NCBI RefSeq assembly: GCF_002238045.1
Contig: NZ_NBYO01000001.1
Span: forward strand, 248,001 to 312,000
Source of the DNA: Notoacmeibacter marinus
Lineage (GTDB): Bacteria; Pseudomonadota; Alphaproteobacteria; Rhizobiales; Rhizobiaceae
DNA: 64,000 nt
Reading direction: 5' to 3'
Below are positions 42,712 through 51,062 of this stretch, piece by piece. The notes below the pieces were generated by a model, which did not search any database, was not told the origin of the DNA, and saw only the letters and a list, made by a program, of their open reading frames with translations. The position numbers and the translations under genes were made by a program. Positions within the stretch are counted from its first letter, which is position 1. The number at the start of each line of letters is the position of its first letter.

Positions 42712-43563
42712 ATGATTCAGTTGAGCAGTCATTTTCGCGACAATCGCCAAGGCCATCAGTCCGAATTGCTGCGCCAGCGTCAATGGTTCATCAAGGCCAG
42801 GCAGGATCAGCAGCGCCGCGAGGAAGTCGCCGAACAGGCTGAAGACAATCTGATTGCGGCCGGGCAGGAGATTGCCCTCGCCACCACAATGCAAATTCGC
42901 CAATTCCAGGCTCGGATGGATGCTTTTGAAGCCGGCCTCGATGACTATGATGCAAAGCTGGATATCTACGACGCGGCGGTGGCCCGCGCGCTCATGGAAC
43001 AGATTGAACGTCTGGGGCAGTTGGAAGCCGAGAAGCAGGCAATGCTGGATAGCGCCTTCGTGCTGGAGGACGGCCGACGGGTCTTCCTGTCTCGGGATAG
43101 AACCTACGCCGTTGATGAACAAGGGGCACAGCTAACGGAAACTGAGTTTGTCGAAAGTGGAATTACACCCGGTGAATTTACGGCTGAAGATTTTTTGGCG
43201 AATACCGATGCGATCGACCGGACCAATGAAGAAATCGACCAGCTGCATGAGGCGCAGGCCGATATTGACGCTGCCCGCGAACAGAGCGCCGAAGCCAGAG
43301 AGCTAATCGAAAAGAGTCGCGATCTGGCCGCAGAGGAAGATGTGACACTCGAAGCCCTGGAAGAGCTTGATAGCGAAATCGCGGACGCCATGCCTGACAG
43401 ACTGCCAACCATTCCGGCCTCGGCTATGAAGTATGTCTCCGAAACCGATCTATCGGCCGCACCCGCTATAAAAAACAGCTTTGCCGGCGCGACCGCCAAC
43501 CGTCTCGACACCGGCGTCACCATGCCCTCTCCAGCGCCCGCAGCAATAGAACCGGGCGGTTAA
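42712..43563 (+). CDS. Coiled-coil protein of unknown function
   Basis: The 283-residue protein is almost wholly helical and rich in Glu, Gln and Ala. It has two long coiled-coil stretches (about 20-110 and 165-235) separated by a short beta-like part, and a Pro/Ala-rich tail. No signal peptide or enzyme motif is seen. It begins right after the small exported protein gene. I do not recognise a family. Confidence 0.6.
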   Translation: MIQLSSHFRDNRQGHQSELLRQRQWFIKARQDQQRREEVAEQAEDNLIAAGQEIALATTMQIRQFQARMDAFEAGLDDYDAKLDIYDAAVARALMEQIERLGQLEAEKQAMLDSAFVLEDGRRVFLSRDRTYAVDEQGAQLTETEFVESGITPGEFTAEDFLANTDAIDRTNEEIDQLHEAQADIDAAREQSAEARELIEKSRDLAAEEDVTLEALEELDSEIADAMPDRLPTIPASAMKYVSETDLSAAPAIKNSFAGATANRLDTGVTMPSPAPAAIEPGG

Positions 43564-43590
43564 GAGGACTATATTGCTTATAATCAAGGT

Positions 43591-45666
43591 CTATAAGAGC
43601 GCGCGATTATCCATCTTTTGCGCATTGTCCAGGAGGGCTTGAGCCACCGGGTTCAGGGTTTCAAAGCGCCTAATTTCAGCAATGAGATCGCCGCTGCGAT
43701 TGGTGAGATGTCTTGGCTTCAGCAGGCCCTGCCAAAGCCCCCCTCCTTTTGCGCAAAGATAGAAAAGCTGGTCGATGCTCAGCCACCATGTTGACATGGC
43801 GAAGCTGAAGAAGGCTCGCTCCGCTTTTTTCTCATCGACACCGATTATTTCTCTGATGCTGCCGGCTAGTTTTTCCAAGCGACGATTGGTCCTTTCAGTG
43901 ATTGCGTCAAATTCCGGGTGATCCGTCGTCATCTGCGAGCCGGCAAGGAGATTAATCAGAGACATGGTCATATTCCGATCCTGGAGCGATCCGTGATCGA
44001 ATAGACTGATCCCGATCTTCTCGATCTTTCGTCCTCCCAAGAGGAGGCTGCGGCCGTCATCGAAATCAATCCGGCCATCCGACCTCAACCTGGCTTCATG
44101 ATGCGCCAGTTGCTGGACGAGTTTAAGGAAACTTGCTTCCAAGTCGTTGATGATCGCCATTGTATGACCACCACGGGCAGGAGCCGTCAGCGGCTTTTTC
44201 GTACATTCGACAAGAAAAATACGCTCGGGCGTTTCGTAGACCAGATCGACCTCAAACGTTTGTCCTCTGCTGGAGCCGGCATAGCCCGCATTCCGGAATG
44301 TCGGCTCCATCCCAAAATGGCGCAGGATAGCTTCAGTGGTCCTTTCCAAGGCAACGCCATATTTGTTACCGAGCTCCGCATCGCCTTGCTGTCGCATAAG
44401 TGTAAAAAGGCGCTCTATCAGCGCTCTTGAGACAACTGCCTTTGGTTGCACCACCCACACATCCCCCCGTGCCCTAAACACCGGATAAAACGTGCTGTTG
44501 CGGGCCTTGTTATCGGAAGGCGTCATATAGCCTGAATTGAGAGCGCCGTCAGCGACATTAAGCGCTTCCAACATCTGGAAAGCCTGTTCCGCCGTTAGGC
44601 CAGGAGATACAAAATCCAAGCTTCGAACCTGGATCAATTGATCAGAGCGTGCGAGTCTAAGCAGACCCGCTAAAAAATCGGCCCACTGATCTTTACGCGC
44701 TACCGGAAAATTGCAACCGGCACTCTCAAGTTGGTCAAGCCAGACCGGTCCCAGAAATTCAGCGGCTAGAGGCTGCCATTGCGGGAAAGCAAAAAGCTCA
44801 TCGTATATGACTGTATCATAGAGAGCCCCGGGCAGTCCTGGCCCGGAAAGCGATAGATTCTCATACGAACTTTGCGGCTCGACATTCAGGGAGGCAGCCA
44901 TCAACCCGGCCAGCTCTTCCATATCCTGAAGAATCTTTTCCGCGTTGGTTCGCGTTGGTTTCGCTTCAATATGCTTGAGCGCGAGGGTGTATATGTAATG
45001 CCAAGGCGTGCCGGCTTCTGCCGTCCTGTAAATCTGGGCTGGCGTCCGCGCATGGAGAAGCGAACCGTCATAGATGCGGCTGGATTTCGTCATGACATTC
45101 AAAAGCGCATTCGCCGCGTCAAATCCCCCGACGCGGCAAATCTTCTGTTCAATCTTCGCACAGACTTTATTATAGGCTGGCTTGGTCAGCCTGGCTCCAA
45201 GTCCGTCAATTTCGAAGCCAAATCCCTTGCGCTTCAGTGCCATTAAAGATCGGCCAACCACGCCTTCCCGGGTATTGTCATTGTAGCTATTGCGAAAGCT
45301 AGAGGCATTGATCGCCCTTACGGCAGCGGAGATAGCGACCTGCCAAGCCATTTTTTCTGACAGGGGTTTTATCCGCTCGTCTTCTCGCAGGGCTTCGAAC
45401 AGTTCCCAGAGAATATAGTATTCAGAAACAGAGGCTCGGTGGAGCGGCATGGCAATTTCAATGATCTTTCTGAGCGAAAAAAGTGACTCAACCGGCCAAC
45501 CACCATCGGCGACTGCCAGCGTTTCGCGGATGGCTTCCCTCTGGCGTTCAATTTCAACCTTATCTCCGCAGACGGCACTGACAGGCCTCTGAAGCAATTC
45601 AGCACGCGCACTCTTGCTAAGAGCTAGAAAGTCATCAAAGGCTGGTTTGGGAAGAATCGAGTACAT
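43591..45666 (-). CDS. 691-residue protein with a PD-(D/E)XK-like nuclease core
   Basis: I do not recognise the full protein. Residues about 435-495 fit a restriction-endonuclease-like core: a helix with ALERTTEAILRHFG (Glu441), then FEVDLV (Asp474) and FLVECTKKP (Glu487, Lys490/491). The spacing E-x-x-K differs from the common E-x-K. The 430 residues before it are helical; the 195 after it are mixed. It is a single-gene unit in the cargo part of the element, convergent to the coiled-coil gene. A defence or genome-protection role is inferred. Confidence 0.6.
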   Translation of the reverse strand: MYSILPKPAFDDFLALSKSARAELLQRPVSAVCGDKVEIERQREAIRETLAVADGGWPVESLFSLRKIIEIAMPLHRASVSEYYILWELFEALREDERIKPLSEKMAWQVAISAAVRAINASSFRNSYNDNTREGVVGRSLMALKRKGFGFEIDGLGARLTKPAYNKVCAKIEQKICRVGGFDAANALLNVMTKSSRIYDGSLLHARTPAQIYRTAEAGTPWHYIYTLALKHIEAKPTRTNAEKILQDMEELAGLMAASLNVEPQSSYENLSLSGPGLPGALYDTVIYDELFAFPQWQPLAAEFLGPVWLDQLESAGCNFPVARKDQWADFLAGLLRLARSDQLIQVRSLDFVSPGLTAEQAFQMLEALNVADGALNSGYMTPSDNKARNSTFYPVFRARGDVWVVQPKAVVSRALIERLFTLMRQQGDAELGNKYGVALERTTEAILRHFGMEPTFRNAGYAGSSRGQTFEVDLVYETPERIFLVECTKKPLTAPARGGHTMAIINDLEASFLKLVQQLAHHEARLRSDGRIDFDDGRSLLLGGRKIEKIGISLFDHGSLQDRNMTMSLINLLAGSQMTTDHPEFDAITERTNRRLEKLAGSIREIIGVDEKKAERAFFSFAMSTWWLSIDQLFYLCAKGGGLWQGLLKPRHLTNRSGDLIAEIRRFETLNPVAQALLDNAQKMDNRALL

Positions 45667-46068
45667 AGACCATCATAACTTTGTACCGCTTTTGTCCCAA
45701 TTAATTTCTCAACTGCGGCAACGCCCTGGGTAAGCCTGTAATGAGGCGGTTCACCGTATGGCAGACAAGCTTTGAAAAGAGCCGTTAAGACGGTTATCCG
45801 TTAGGGCAAGATGTGTGTTGTCAGACAAATGCGTCCCGCAGTTTGTTTGTCTGACCCGCTTCGTCCCTCATGCGGGCTGGCGCAACACCACTTGGCAAGG
45901 GAGACGCTGGCGCTCTCCCGTTGCATCCCTCTTGCTTGTATCCAAACCGATGTGGAGCGTGAATCCCAGGCGCCGCTGCCTATGACGGAGACCGCGGCCA
46001 ACGCCTACCTTCCAGAGCTAGACAGAGCAACCGGCTAGCATGTGGGGAAACTGAGGTTCAGCTAAACT
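45667..46068. other. Intergenic region with a ten-base inverted repeat
   Basis: This 400-base gap holds no convincing gene. At 45820-45855 GTCAGACAAA and TTTGTCTGAC form a perfect ten-base inverted repeat around a 16-base loop that contains a smaller TGCG/CGCA hairpin. It could be a protein-binding or transfer-origin element. A poor-coding frame across it (45811-46038) lacks family features. Confidence 0.45.
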
Positions 46069-46578
46069 TTATTGACGCCCGCAAACGCGAACTCCCTTAA
46101 TCACTTCTAAAGTCGAGTTTGCCGCTTCTCTAATTTGAAATGTATCGTCTACCAATTCATACGCCAGGCAATCATCGTGACGTTCAACAAATATGTCTAG
46201 AAGCTCGACAGATGTTCCTGACTCTTTGAATGGAACCCTCTGCGTCTCAATGTCCCGCAACGAATGAGGATTAAACTTCATTCTGTAGCACTTGCGATTA
46301 TATATCTTATCTCCAATAATTCGGACCCAAGCTGGTTCGTGACAATATTGAGCAAGCTTCCTCTGCAATGGATCAAAGAAGTGATCAATTCCGATCTGAC
46401 CATCACGCGGGGAGAGGTTCGAAGTTAACGGCCTATCTATTACCCTATCACTAACATGGTAAAAAGTCCCTGTAGCAACAGCTACGGCTAGCGTTCCTAC
46501 CAACGCGCCATATGCAATATTTGGTATACGTCTTAGTTGCCGCCACAACCTTGATTGTCCTTTTTTTACCTCGTTCAT
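46069..46578 (-). CDS. Single-pass membrane protein of unknown function
   Basis: The 169-residue protein has a basic N-terminus, one membrane segment (about 20-42) and a soluble part outside the cytoplasm with four cysteines, two of them at residues 79 and 97. Its start overlaps the stop of the exported protein gene by four bases. Codon use is AT-rich compared with flanking genes. No family is recognised. Confidence 0.6.
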   Translation of the reverse strand: MNEVKKGQSRLWRQLRRIPNIAYGALVGTLAVAVATGTFYHVSDRVIDRPLTSNLSPRDGQIGIDHFFDPLQRKLAQYCHEPAWVRIIGDKIYNRKCYRMKFNPHSLRDIETQRVPFKESGTSVELLDIFVERHDDCLAYELVDDTFQIREAANSTLEVIKGVRVCGRQ

Positions 46579-47210
46579 TGAAGTGCGGGCGCAGCAGCTG
46601 TCATATGAGAAAATGTCTCATCCGAAATAACTGATACCGACAACTGGAGGGTCGGGATTGTAAAACGGCCAAAGCTAGGTGCTCCTTCAACATATGCCAC
46701 ACATCTAACTTCAGTATTATCGCCTTTCTGCTCTAGGTAAAGAAAACCTCCATCAGCTGAAGTTCCAATAGGATCAGAAAGGGATGAATTATTCTCCCTG
46801 ACCGCCTCAGCACATTGCTTCAAACTATCTGACTGATCGCTAAGGAGGTTTACAACCTCACCGATAACGTCGCTCGATTCCCGACCGGAATTTATTCTTG
46901 CAAGAAATACGCGACGAACTAACGGCTCGAGGTCTCCAGAAATAGCATCTTCCAACAGGTTTGCTATTGGGACTTCATCGTCTCGAGTAGAAGGCTCCTC
47001 CTTTCGTGCCCCCTCAACCGTGAATGTGCAAATTCCCTCGCCGGGATCGGAAAAAGAAGACACGTCGACATCACCGTGAACGAACGTTATAGCATCGTTG
47101 CTGACCGGATTAGGTTCACACCTATAGGGCGGATTCGCCTTCGCCAAATGCGACAGGAGACTGATGGAGAAAAATACGAAAAGGGCTACTACGAATTTCA
47201 AGTGTAACAC
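46575..47210 (-). CDS. Exported protein of unknown function
   Basis: The 211-residue protein has a signal peptide (hydrophobic about 4-20, likely cut after AKA at 25). The mature part is acidic with four cysteines and beta-rich ends. It is coupled to the membrane protein downstream and is AT-rich, suggesting recent acquisition. The pair may form an envelope complex. Function unknown. Confidence 0.6.
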   Translation of the reverse strand: MLHLKFVVALFVFFSISLLSHLAKANPPYRCEPNPVSNDAITFVHGDVDVSSFSDPGEGICTFTVEGARKEEPSTRDDEVPIANLLEDAISGDLEPLVRRVFLARINSGRESSDVIGEVVNLLSDQSDSLKQCAEAVRENNSSLSDPIGTSADGGFLYLEQKGDNTEVRCVAYVEGAPSFGRFTIPTLQLSVSVISDETFSHMTAAAPALQ

Positions 47211-47255
47211 CTCCGCCCAGTTTAAAAAAATTAGAAGGATGGGAAAGGGCTTCTG

Positions 47256-47477
47256 TCAAGCTGGCGGCTTCGGACCTGCGGGTTTCACCGAGTTGGCTTC
47301 GCTTTCATAGCACATTCCTATATGAAAATATACGCCAGCAGATAATACCCAATACGGGATAATGGATGCCGGCGCGTCAAACATCATCACTCCACCTCCA
47401 ATAATACATGTATTGGCGAAGGAAAAAAGAGCTGTCGTATACAATCGATCCTTATTGAATATATCTCTTAAGTTCAT
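47256..47477 (-). CDS. Small YrhK-like two-helix membrane protein
   Basis: The 73-residue protein has two membrane segments (about 15-35 and 38-58) and a hydrophilic tail with a Pro-rich end. The layout resembles YrhK-type small membrane proteins, a tentative match. It is 45 bases upstream of the exported protein gene in an AT-rich stretch. Confidence 0.5.
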   Translation of the reverse strand: MNLRDIFNKDRLYTTALFSFANTCIIGGGVMMFDAPASIIPYWVLSAGVYFHIGMCYESEANSVKPAGPKPPA

Positions 47478-47585
47478 CTGCGAAATAACTAATAATATAT
47501 AAAGTTGCGTAAAAGTATATAAATATACTAATAACTTATAGAGTCAAGTGAAAAAAAGAAATATACCCGCAAGATATGTAGTCTT

Positions 47586-47771
47586 CTAATGAAACTCTAA
47601 TGTAAAACGAATTTCTATCGCTTTGCGAGTTGCTTGCAAATTGGCATATGCGGTCCGAAACTCCGCTGATCCGTCCGCCATGTCAGGTAATATTTGAAGG
47701 ATTTTCTGTTGCAGCGCCATGAGTTCCGCCCGGCTCATGCGGTTTAGTTCGGCTTGGGTGAATACTCTCAT
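47586..47771 (-). CDS. Small helical protein of the mobilization region
   Basis: The 61-residue protein starts at the ATG 47771, with GGAGGACAAG directly upstream; the frame is open to 47852 without a better start. MRVFTQAELNRMSRAELMAL is a short, repeat-like helix and the rest is helical too. No family is recognised. It lies between the relaxase and the exported protein genes. Confidence 0.6.
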   Translation of the reverse strand: MRVFTQAELNRMSRAELMALQQKILQILPDMADGSAEFRTAYANLQATRKAIEIRFTLEFH

Positions 47772-48083
47772 CTTGTCCTCCGTTTCGTTTGTTGCGGCCG
47801 CTTGGAGCGCCCTGAAAGCCGGAGAGATTGCGGGCTTGGCGGCGGGCTGCACCCTTGCAGGGCCGAAACGTCAGAGAAGGAGCGCTATAGCGCTTGCGGC
47901 CATGAGAGCCGGCAAGGACGCTTTGATGGCCTTAGATACAGGGCCTGCGGACGAAACAAATGAGAGGGAGGAAGTTTGAAGGCGAACCAAACCAAGCCGA
48001 CCGGCTGGGCAGAACCGACAGGAGGCAGCGCTAAGAGTAAGGCAGGCTGGTACCCGACGGACTCGGCAGCAACTGCGGTGACT

Positions 48084-49349
48084 TTATGAAGGACGCCTTC
48101 GGCGGCTCAGCTTGCGTGTTTCCGACATATGTGCGTCCCGCAATTGACTCTGGCGCGTCTGAATTTCGGCGAACAGCGCTTCAAGCCCCTCGGGCGGTTT
48201 TCGATCCTGCCGGCGCAGCCGTTCTTTCAGGTCCCGCCGCTCCCGCAACTGCTTCCAAATCAGTTCAGTCTGTTCCAGCTGATCGCGCTGGTTGCAGGCC
48301 GCAGCTTCCTGTTCAATTTCCTTCTGAAGCGCCTTGTAAGCGCCGGTGAGGCGCGACCACAAAGCTCTGAGACCGGTCGGCATCCTTGCCTGGCGTTCTT
48401 TGCGTTCGATAGAAGCGCGCCGGCCTTGCCTTTTCGCCAGCTGCCGGCGTTGCAGGCGCTGTCTTTCCACCAGTTCAGCGCGTGCGGCCTGATAGCGTGC
48501 CCGCCGGTCCGCCTTTCGTTTCTGTGCGGCGGCCTGAATCTCCGTCGCTGTATCGCTGAGGTGCTCCGCGATCAGGTTTTTCGTCTCCTCAATCGACCGA
48601 AGTCCGGCAGCGGGGCCGAGTCTGGCCTTTAGCTCGTTGGTCTTCCTGCCGGTCCAGCGCGAGAGCGAATAGACTTCGCCGCGCCTGTCCACGGCGATAT
48701 AGCCCCGGCGATCGCCCCTGGCGAGGTAGAACCCCTGATCGCTTAAGGCGGCTTCAAACGACGCGCGGCTATCGGATGTTTCCCAGGAGCTGAGGAAGAG
48801 CTGTTTGAGTTTGCGCGGATTTTTCTCCACCCGCAGCGCCTGTTGCCATTCCTGGCGGGCAAGATTCAGCGGATCGCGATCCTTTGCATGGACAAGCCCC
48901 GGCGGCATCTCCCATTGATGCTCATGATATAGAGCGCGGGCGATATCGCGCAGCTTCATCTTGTAATGCGGCAGGTTGATTGCGATCATCGCGTCGGTAT
49001 CAATCCGCGACCAGACGCAATGCGCGTGCCGCCGGCCGTTCTTTTCATGGAAGATGATTGCGCGCGGCTGGCCGGATAGCTTGAGGCGGTTTTCGATTCT
49101 AGAGATGGCGCGTTCAAACGCCTCGACCGGTACATCCGCTGTCTCCGGCGGGTTAAGGCTGAGCGAGAACAGGAACTGCCGGCACTTCGTCCCCCGGCTG
49201 ACCGCATAGGCTTCGTTGAAAGCGCCTTCCAAATCCCCGGCGACAAAGCCGCGCAGTTCATGCACAGTGACATGATCATTGTCCCGGAGATTGAGCAGAT
49301 GCGCCGCCAGTTCGCTTGCCCCGGCCCGTTGATTGCCTTTCAGGATCAT
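48084..49349 (-). CDS. mobA: Relaxase of the MobA/VirD2 group
   Basis: The 421-residue relaxase has FSLSLNPPE at about 60 and a histidine triad in FHEKNGRRHAHCVWSR (His101, His108, His110), the metal-binding motif III. The C-terminal half is a long basic helical region. It should nick and lead one strand at the element's oriT. It overlaps the mobC stop by four bases, and its own stop is 312 bases before the small helical gene. Confidence 0.9.
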   Translation of the reverse strand: MILKGNQRAGASELAAHLLNLRDNDHVTVHELRGFVAGDLEGAFNEAYAVSRGTKCRQFLFSLSLNPPETADVPVEAFERAISRIENRLKLSGQPRAIIFHEKNGRRHAHCVWSRIDTDAMIAINLPHYKMKLRDIARALYHEHQWEMPPGLVHAKDRDPLNLARQEWQQALRVEKNPRKLKQLFLSSWETSDSRASFEAALSDQGFYLARGDRRGYIAVDRRGEVYSLSRWTGRKTNELKARLGPAAGLRSIEETKNLIAEHLSDTATEIQAAAQKRKADRRARYQAARAELVERQRLQRRQLAKRQGRRASIERKERQARMPTGLRALWSRLTGAYKALQKEIEQEAAACNQRDQLEQTELIWKQLRERRDLKERLRRQDRKPPEGLEALFAEIQTRQSQLRDAHMSETRKLSRRRRPS

Positions 49350-49792
49350 TGTCCCTTGGCTCTCAGCCCCAGCGCTTCGATCAGTTGCACCCGCATCCAG
49401 GCGATTTTAGCGCAGGCGAGCTTGATTTCCTCTTCGGTCTGCGGGTCCATCATCAACGAGCCGCAATTGGCCTGATAGGCGATTTGATTGAGGTTATTGG
49501 CGATACGGCTCTGTCCCAGCTTGCCGAGAATCTGAGCCAGGGCCGCCTGGTCTTTCACCGGCACGCGGGCGCGTGTTTTGCGGAGCGAAGCCCCATCGCC
49601 GAAGAGCTGCTTGCGGATATAGGCGCTGATCGACACGCCCTTGGCAGCATCGGTCAGTTTGGCATGCTCTTCAGGCGTCAGCCGGATCGTGATGCGCGGC
49701 GCAGATTTGTGTGATGAATTTGACTTCCGTGCCGCAAGGTGAAATTCACCTGGGAGAGACGCATCTGTGTTTTGGAGAGCAACTGTCTTCAT
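49346..49792 (-). CDS. mobC: MobC-like relaxosome accessory protein
   Basis: The 148-residue protein has an N-terminal ribbon-helix-helix-like part, APRITIRLTPEEHAKLTDAA then GVSISAYIRKQLFG, and a C-terminal MobC-like helix region with LGQSRIANNLNQIAYQAN. It should help the relaxase open oriT DNA. Overlaps of four bases on both sides place it between the relaxase and the small upstream gene. Confidence 0.88.
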   Translation of the reverse strand: MKTVALQNTDASLPGEFHLAARKSNSSHKSAPRITIRLTPEEHAKLTDAAKGVSISAYIRKQLFGDGASLRKTRARVPVKDQAALAQILGKLGQSRIANNLNQIAYQANCGSLMMDPQTEEEIKLACAKIAWMRVQLIEALGLRAKGQ

Positions 49793-49944
49793 AGCGACGG
49801 CCCCCGTCGAACATGACGTTTCTTAACTGGGGGCGGTTTCGGAAGATCGACATTTTCGGCTTTGAGATAGGCGTTCCATTCCGCTAAAGTTTCAAAGAGA
49901 TCGTCGCCTTGGGAGTTCGAACTATCTCCCTGTAGGCGCACCAT
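49789..49944 (-). CDS. Small protein translationally coupled to mobC
   Basis: The 51-residue protein overlaps mobC by four bases. LFETLAEWNAYLKAENVDLP and a basic tail KKRHVRRGP are visible; its first codons come from a tRNA-like stretch (49911-49944). The frame is open to 50046, which would pass the possible right boundary. I do not recognise a family. Confidence 0.5.
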   Translation of the reverse strand: MVRLQGDSSNSQGDDLFETLAEWNAYLKAENVDLPKPPPVKKRHVRRGPSL

Positions 49945-50095
49945 CTTTTCGAAGACGTATCGCACATTTGCAAGATGTCGTGCGAGGCCTTGGAAGTTCC
50001 TGGATGTTGGCGCGTCCGTGAATGTGTCCGTTTCGCACAGATACACAAGGCCCGATCCACAGCGAGCCGATGCGGATCGGCATCGCCGTTCCGCG

Positions 50096-50105
50096 TCTCC
50101 GGCAG
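50096..50105 (+). repeat. Putative attR core
   Basis: TCTCCGGCAG repeats ten bases of the tRNA-Thr 3' end in the same orientation. It lies 17 bases from the stop of the HAD gene and beyond the last mobilization gene. The alternative right end, 49911-49944, shares GAGTTCGAA, TCTCC and GCACCAT with the tRNA but with small insertions. Confidence 0.4.
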
Positions 50106-50121
50106 GTCGGCGCGCCCAAAT

Positions 50122-50799
50122 TCAGGCGGCAGAGAGCGTCTTCCAACTCTGCGAAGTCGCATGTCGGGCCAATGGCGAATCGGAGCCGACCACTACCGGC
50201 GTGCCGACAGATCTCAGCATGGGCAGATCGGACATGTCGTCTCCGAAGGCATAACACAGGGAAGCGTCCGCCTCGTGATGCGCCAGAAACGCCCTGACCG
50301 CATCAGCCTTACCCGCGCCAATGGTCTGCGGTTCGCCAATTTCTCCTGAAAAGCGACCGTCATGTCCGATCAGAAGAGTGGTCGCAAGGCTATGCGTCAC
50401 GTCCAGTTGATCGGCCAGGGGCTGCAGAACCGCGTCGAAGGAGCCGGAAACAAAGACGGCTTCGACACCCTCCCCTTGCAAGCGCCTGAGTTCGGACACG
50501 GCCGAAGCGACGAAGAGCCGGTCCGGCGCAGCCAGCCAACGCGCTGCCCATGCCTGCCCGGCCTCGGTCAGCCGATCCGGCTCGAGGTTCTTGAAATAGC
50601 GATAATAGGCGCGGTTCAGGTCTTCACGTGGCTGGCCCGCCCTCCGTCTCCAGGCAAAATCGGCTTCGAACAGCGCGAGGCGGTCCGGGTCTTCGAGCCA
50701 ATCGAGCGTCCAGAACCGGAAGAAGTCGAACATGCTCTTGATGTGGATCAGGGTATCGTCAACATCGAAGAATGCGAAACGCCGGCTCGAACGGTTCAT
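50122..50799 (-). CDS. HAD-IB family phosphatase
   Basis: The 225-residue protein has FFDVDDTLIH (DxDxT nucleophile), VSGSFDAVL (motif II) and FGDDMSDLPML (motif IV), as in phosphoserine phosphatase-like HAD-IB enzymes. It removes phosphate from a small molecule. It is the last gene of a minus-strand cluster with a tautomerase and an AfsA-like protein; its start shares a base with the tautomerase stop, so it probably serves that pathway. Confidence 0.87.
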   Translation of the reverse strand: MNRSSRRFAFFDVDDTLIHIKSMFDFFRFWTLDWLEDPDRLALFEADFAWRRRAGQPREDLNRAYYRYFKNLEPDRLTEAGQAWAARWLAAPDRLFVASAVSELRRLQGEGVEAVFVSGSFDAVLQPLADQLDVTHSLATTLLIGHDGRFSGEIGEPQTIGAGKADAVRAFLAHHEADASLCYAFGDDMSDLPMLRSVGTPVVVGSDSPLARHATSQSWKTLSAA

Positions 50800-51032
50800 C
50801 AGGCCACATCCTCCTCGTAGCTCATGCGCCGGCTGCGCGAGGGAAATTCCGGATGACTACCGACAACGCCGGCATCGGCCCAGCGGGAGGGCTCCACCTC
50901 CGTCAGGAAGGCACTGATCTTGTCGAGCGGCACGCCCGTTACACGATGCATCGCGGCAGTGACTTCGGTCAGCAAGTCTTCCGCCTTCTGCTGATCGGCG
51001 ATCTTGAAGGTGGAGATCTGGATAACTGGCAT
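50799..51032 (-). CDS. Tautomerase family protein
   Basis: The 77-residue protein has the 4-oxalocrotonate tautomerase fold with the N-terminal proline exposed after Met removal (MPVIQISTF). DLLTEVTAAMHRVTGVP fits the family helix. Such proteins move double bonds in keto acids or related compounds. It is slightly longer than the 62-residue classic form. It lies between the unknown 282-residue protein and the phosphatase. Confidence 0.83.
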   Translation of the reverse strand: MPVIQISTFKIADQQKAEDLLTEVTAAMHRVTGVPLDKISAFLTEVEPSRWADAGVVGSHPEFPSRSRRMSYEEDVA

Positions 51033-51062
51033 CGTCTTGTCCTCGCTGAGTAATGAAGAGAA

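Larger units (their letters stand above)
26376..50105. mobile_element. Integrated mobilizable element in tRNA-Thr
   Basis: A tRNA 3' end, a large serine recombinase pointing out across it, mobilization genes at the far end, and cargo of defence, antirestriction and toxin-antitoxin genes define an element of about 23.7 kb. A relaxase, MobC and a coupling-type ATPase are present but no VirB/Trb channel genes, so it should need a helper for transfer. The left edge is firm. The right edge is less so: either 50096-50105 (10-base repeat of the tRNA end) or about 49911-49944 (a looser tRNA-like match). Confidence 0.8.

Noticed and set aside
45811-46038. 75-codon plus-strand frame in the gap before the AT-rich genes
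   Set aside because: There is no ribosome binding site and the frame runs through the inverted repeat; the translation looks random.
47719-47979. 86-codon plus-strand frame with a hydrophobic stretch
   Set aside because: It is antisense to the small gene with a strong GGAGG site at 47771 and has no ribosome binding site of its own.
30000-50000. CRISPR array in the cargo region
   Set aside because: I looked for regularly spaced direct repeats and saw none; the repeats near 40000 are short and irregular.
26386-50105. Reading the element as a self-transmissible ICE
   Set aside because: A relaxase and coupling ATPase are present but no VirB4, VirB8-11 or pilus-type genes are visible, so a mobilizable element fits better.
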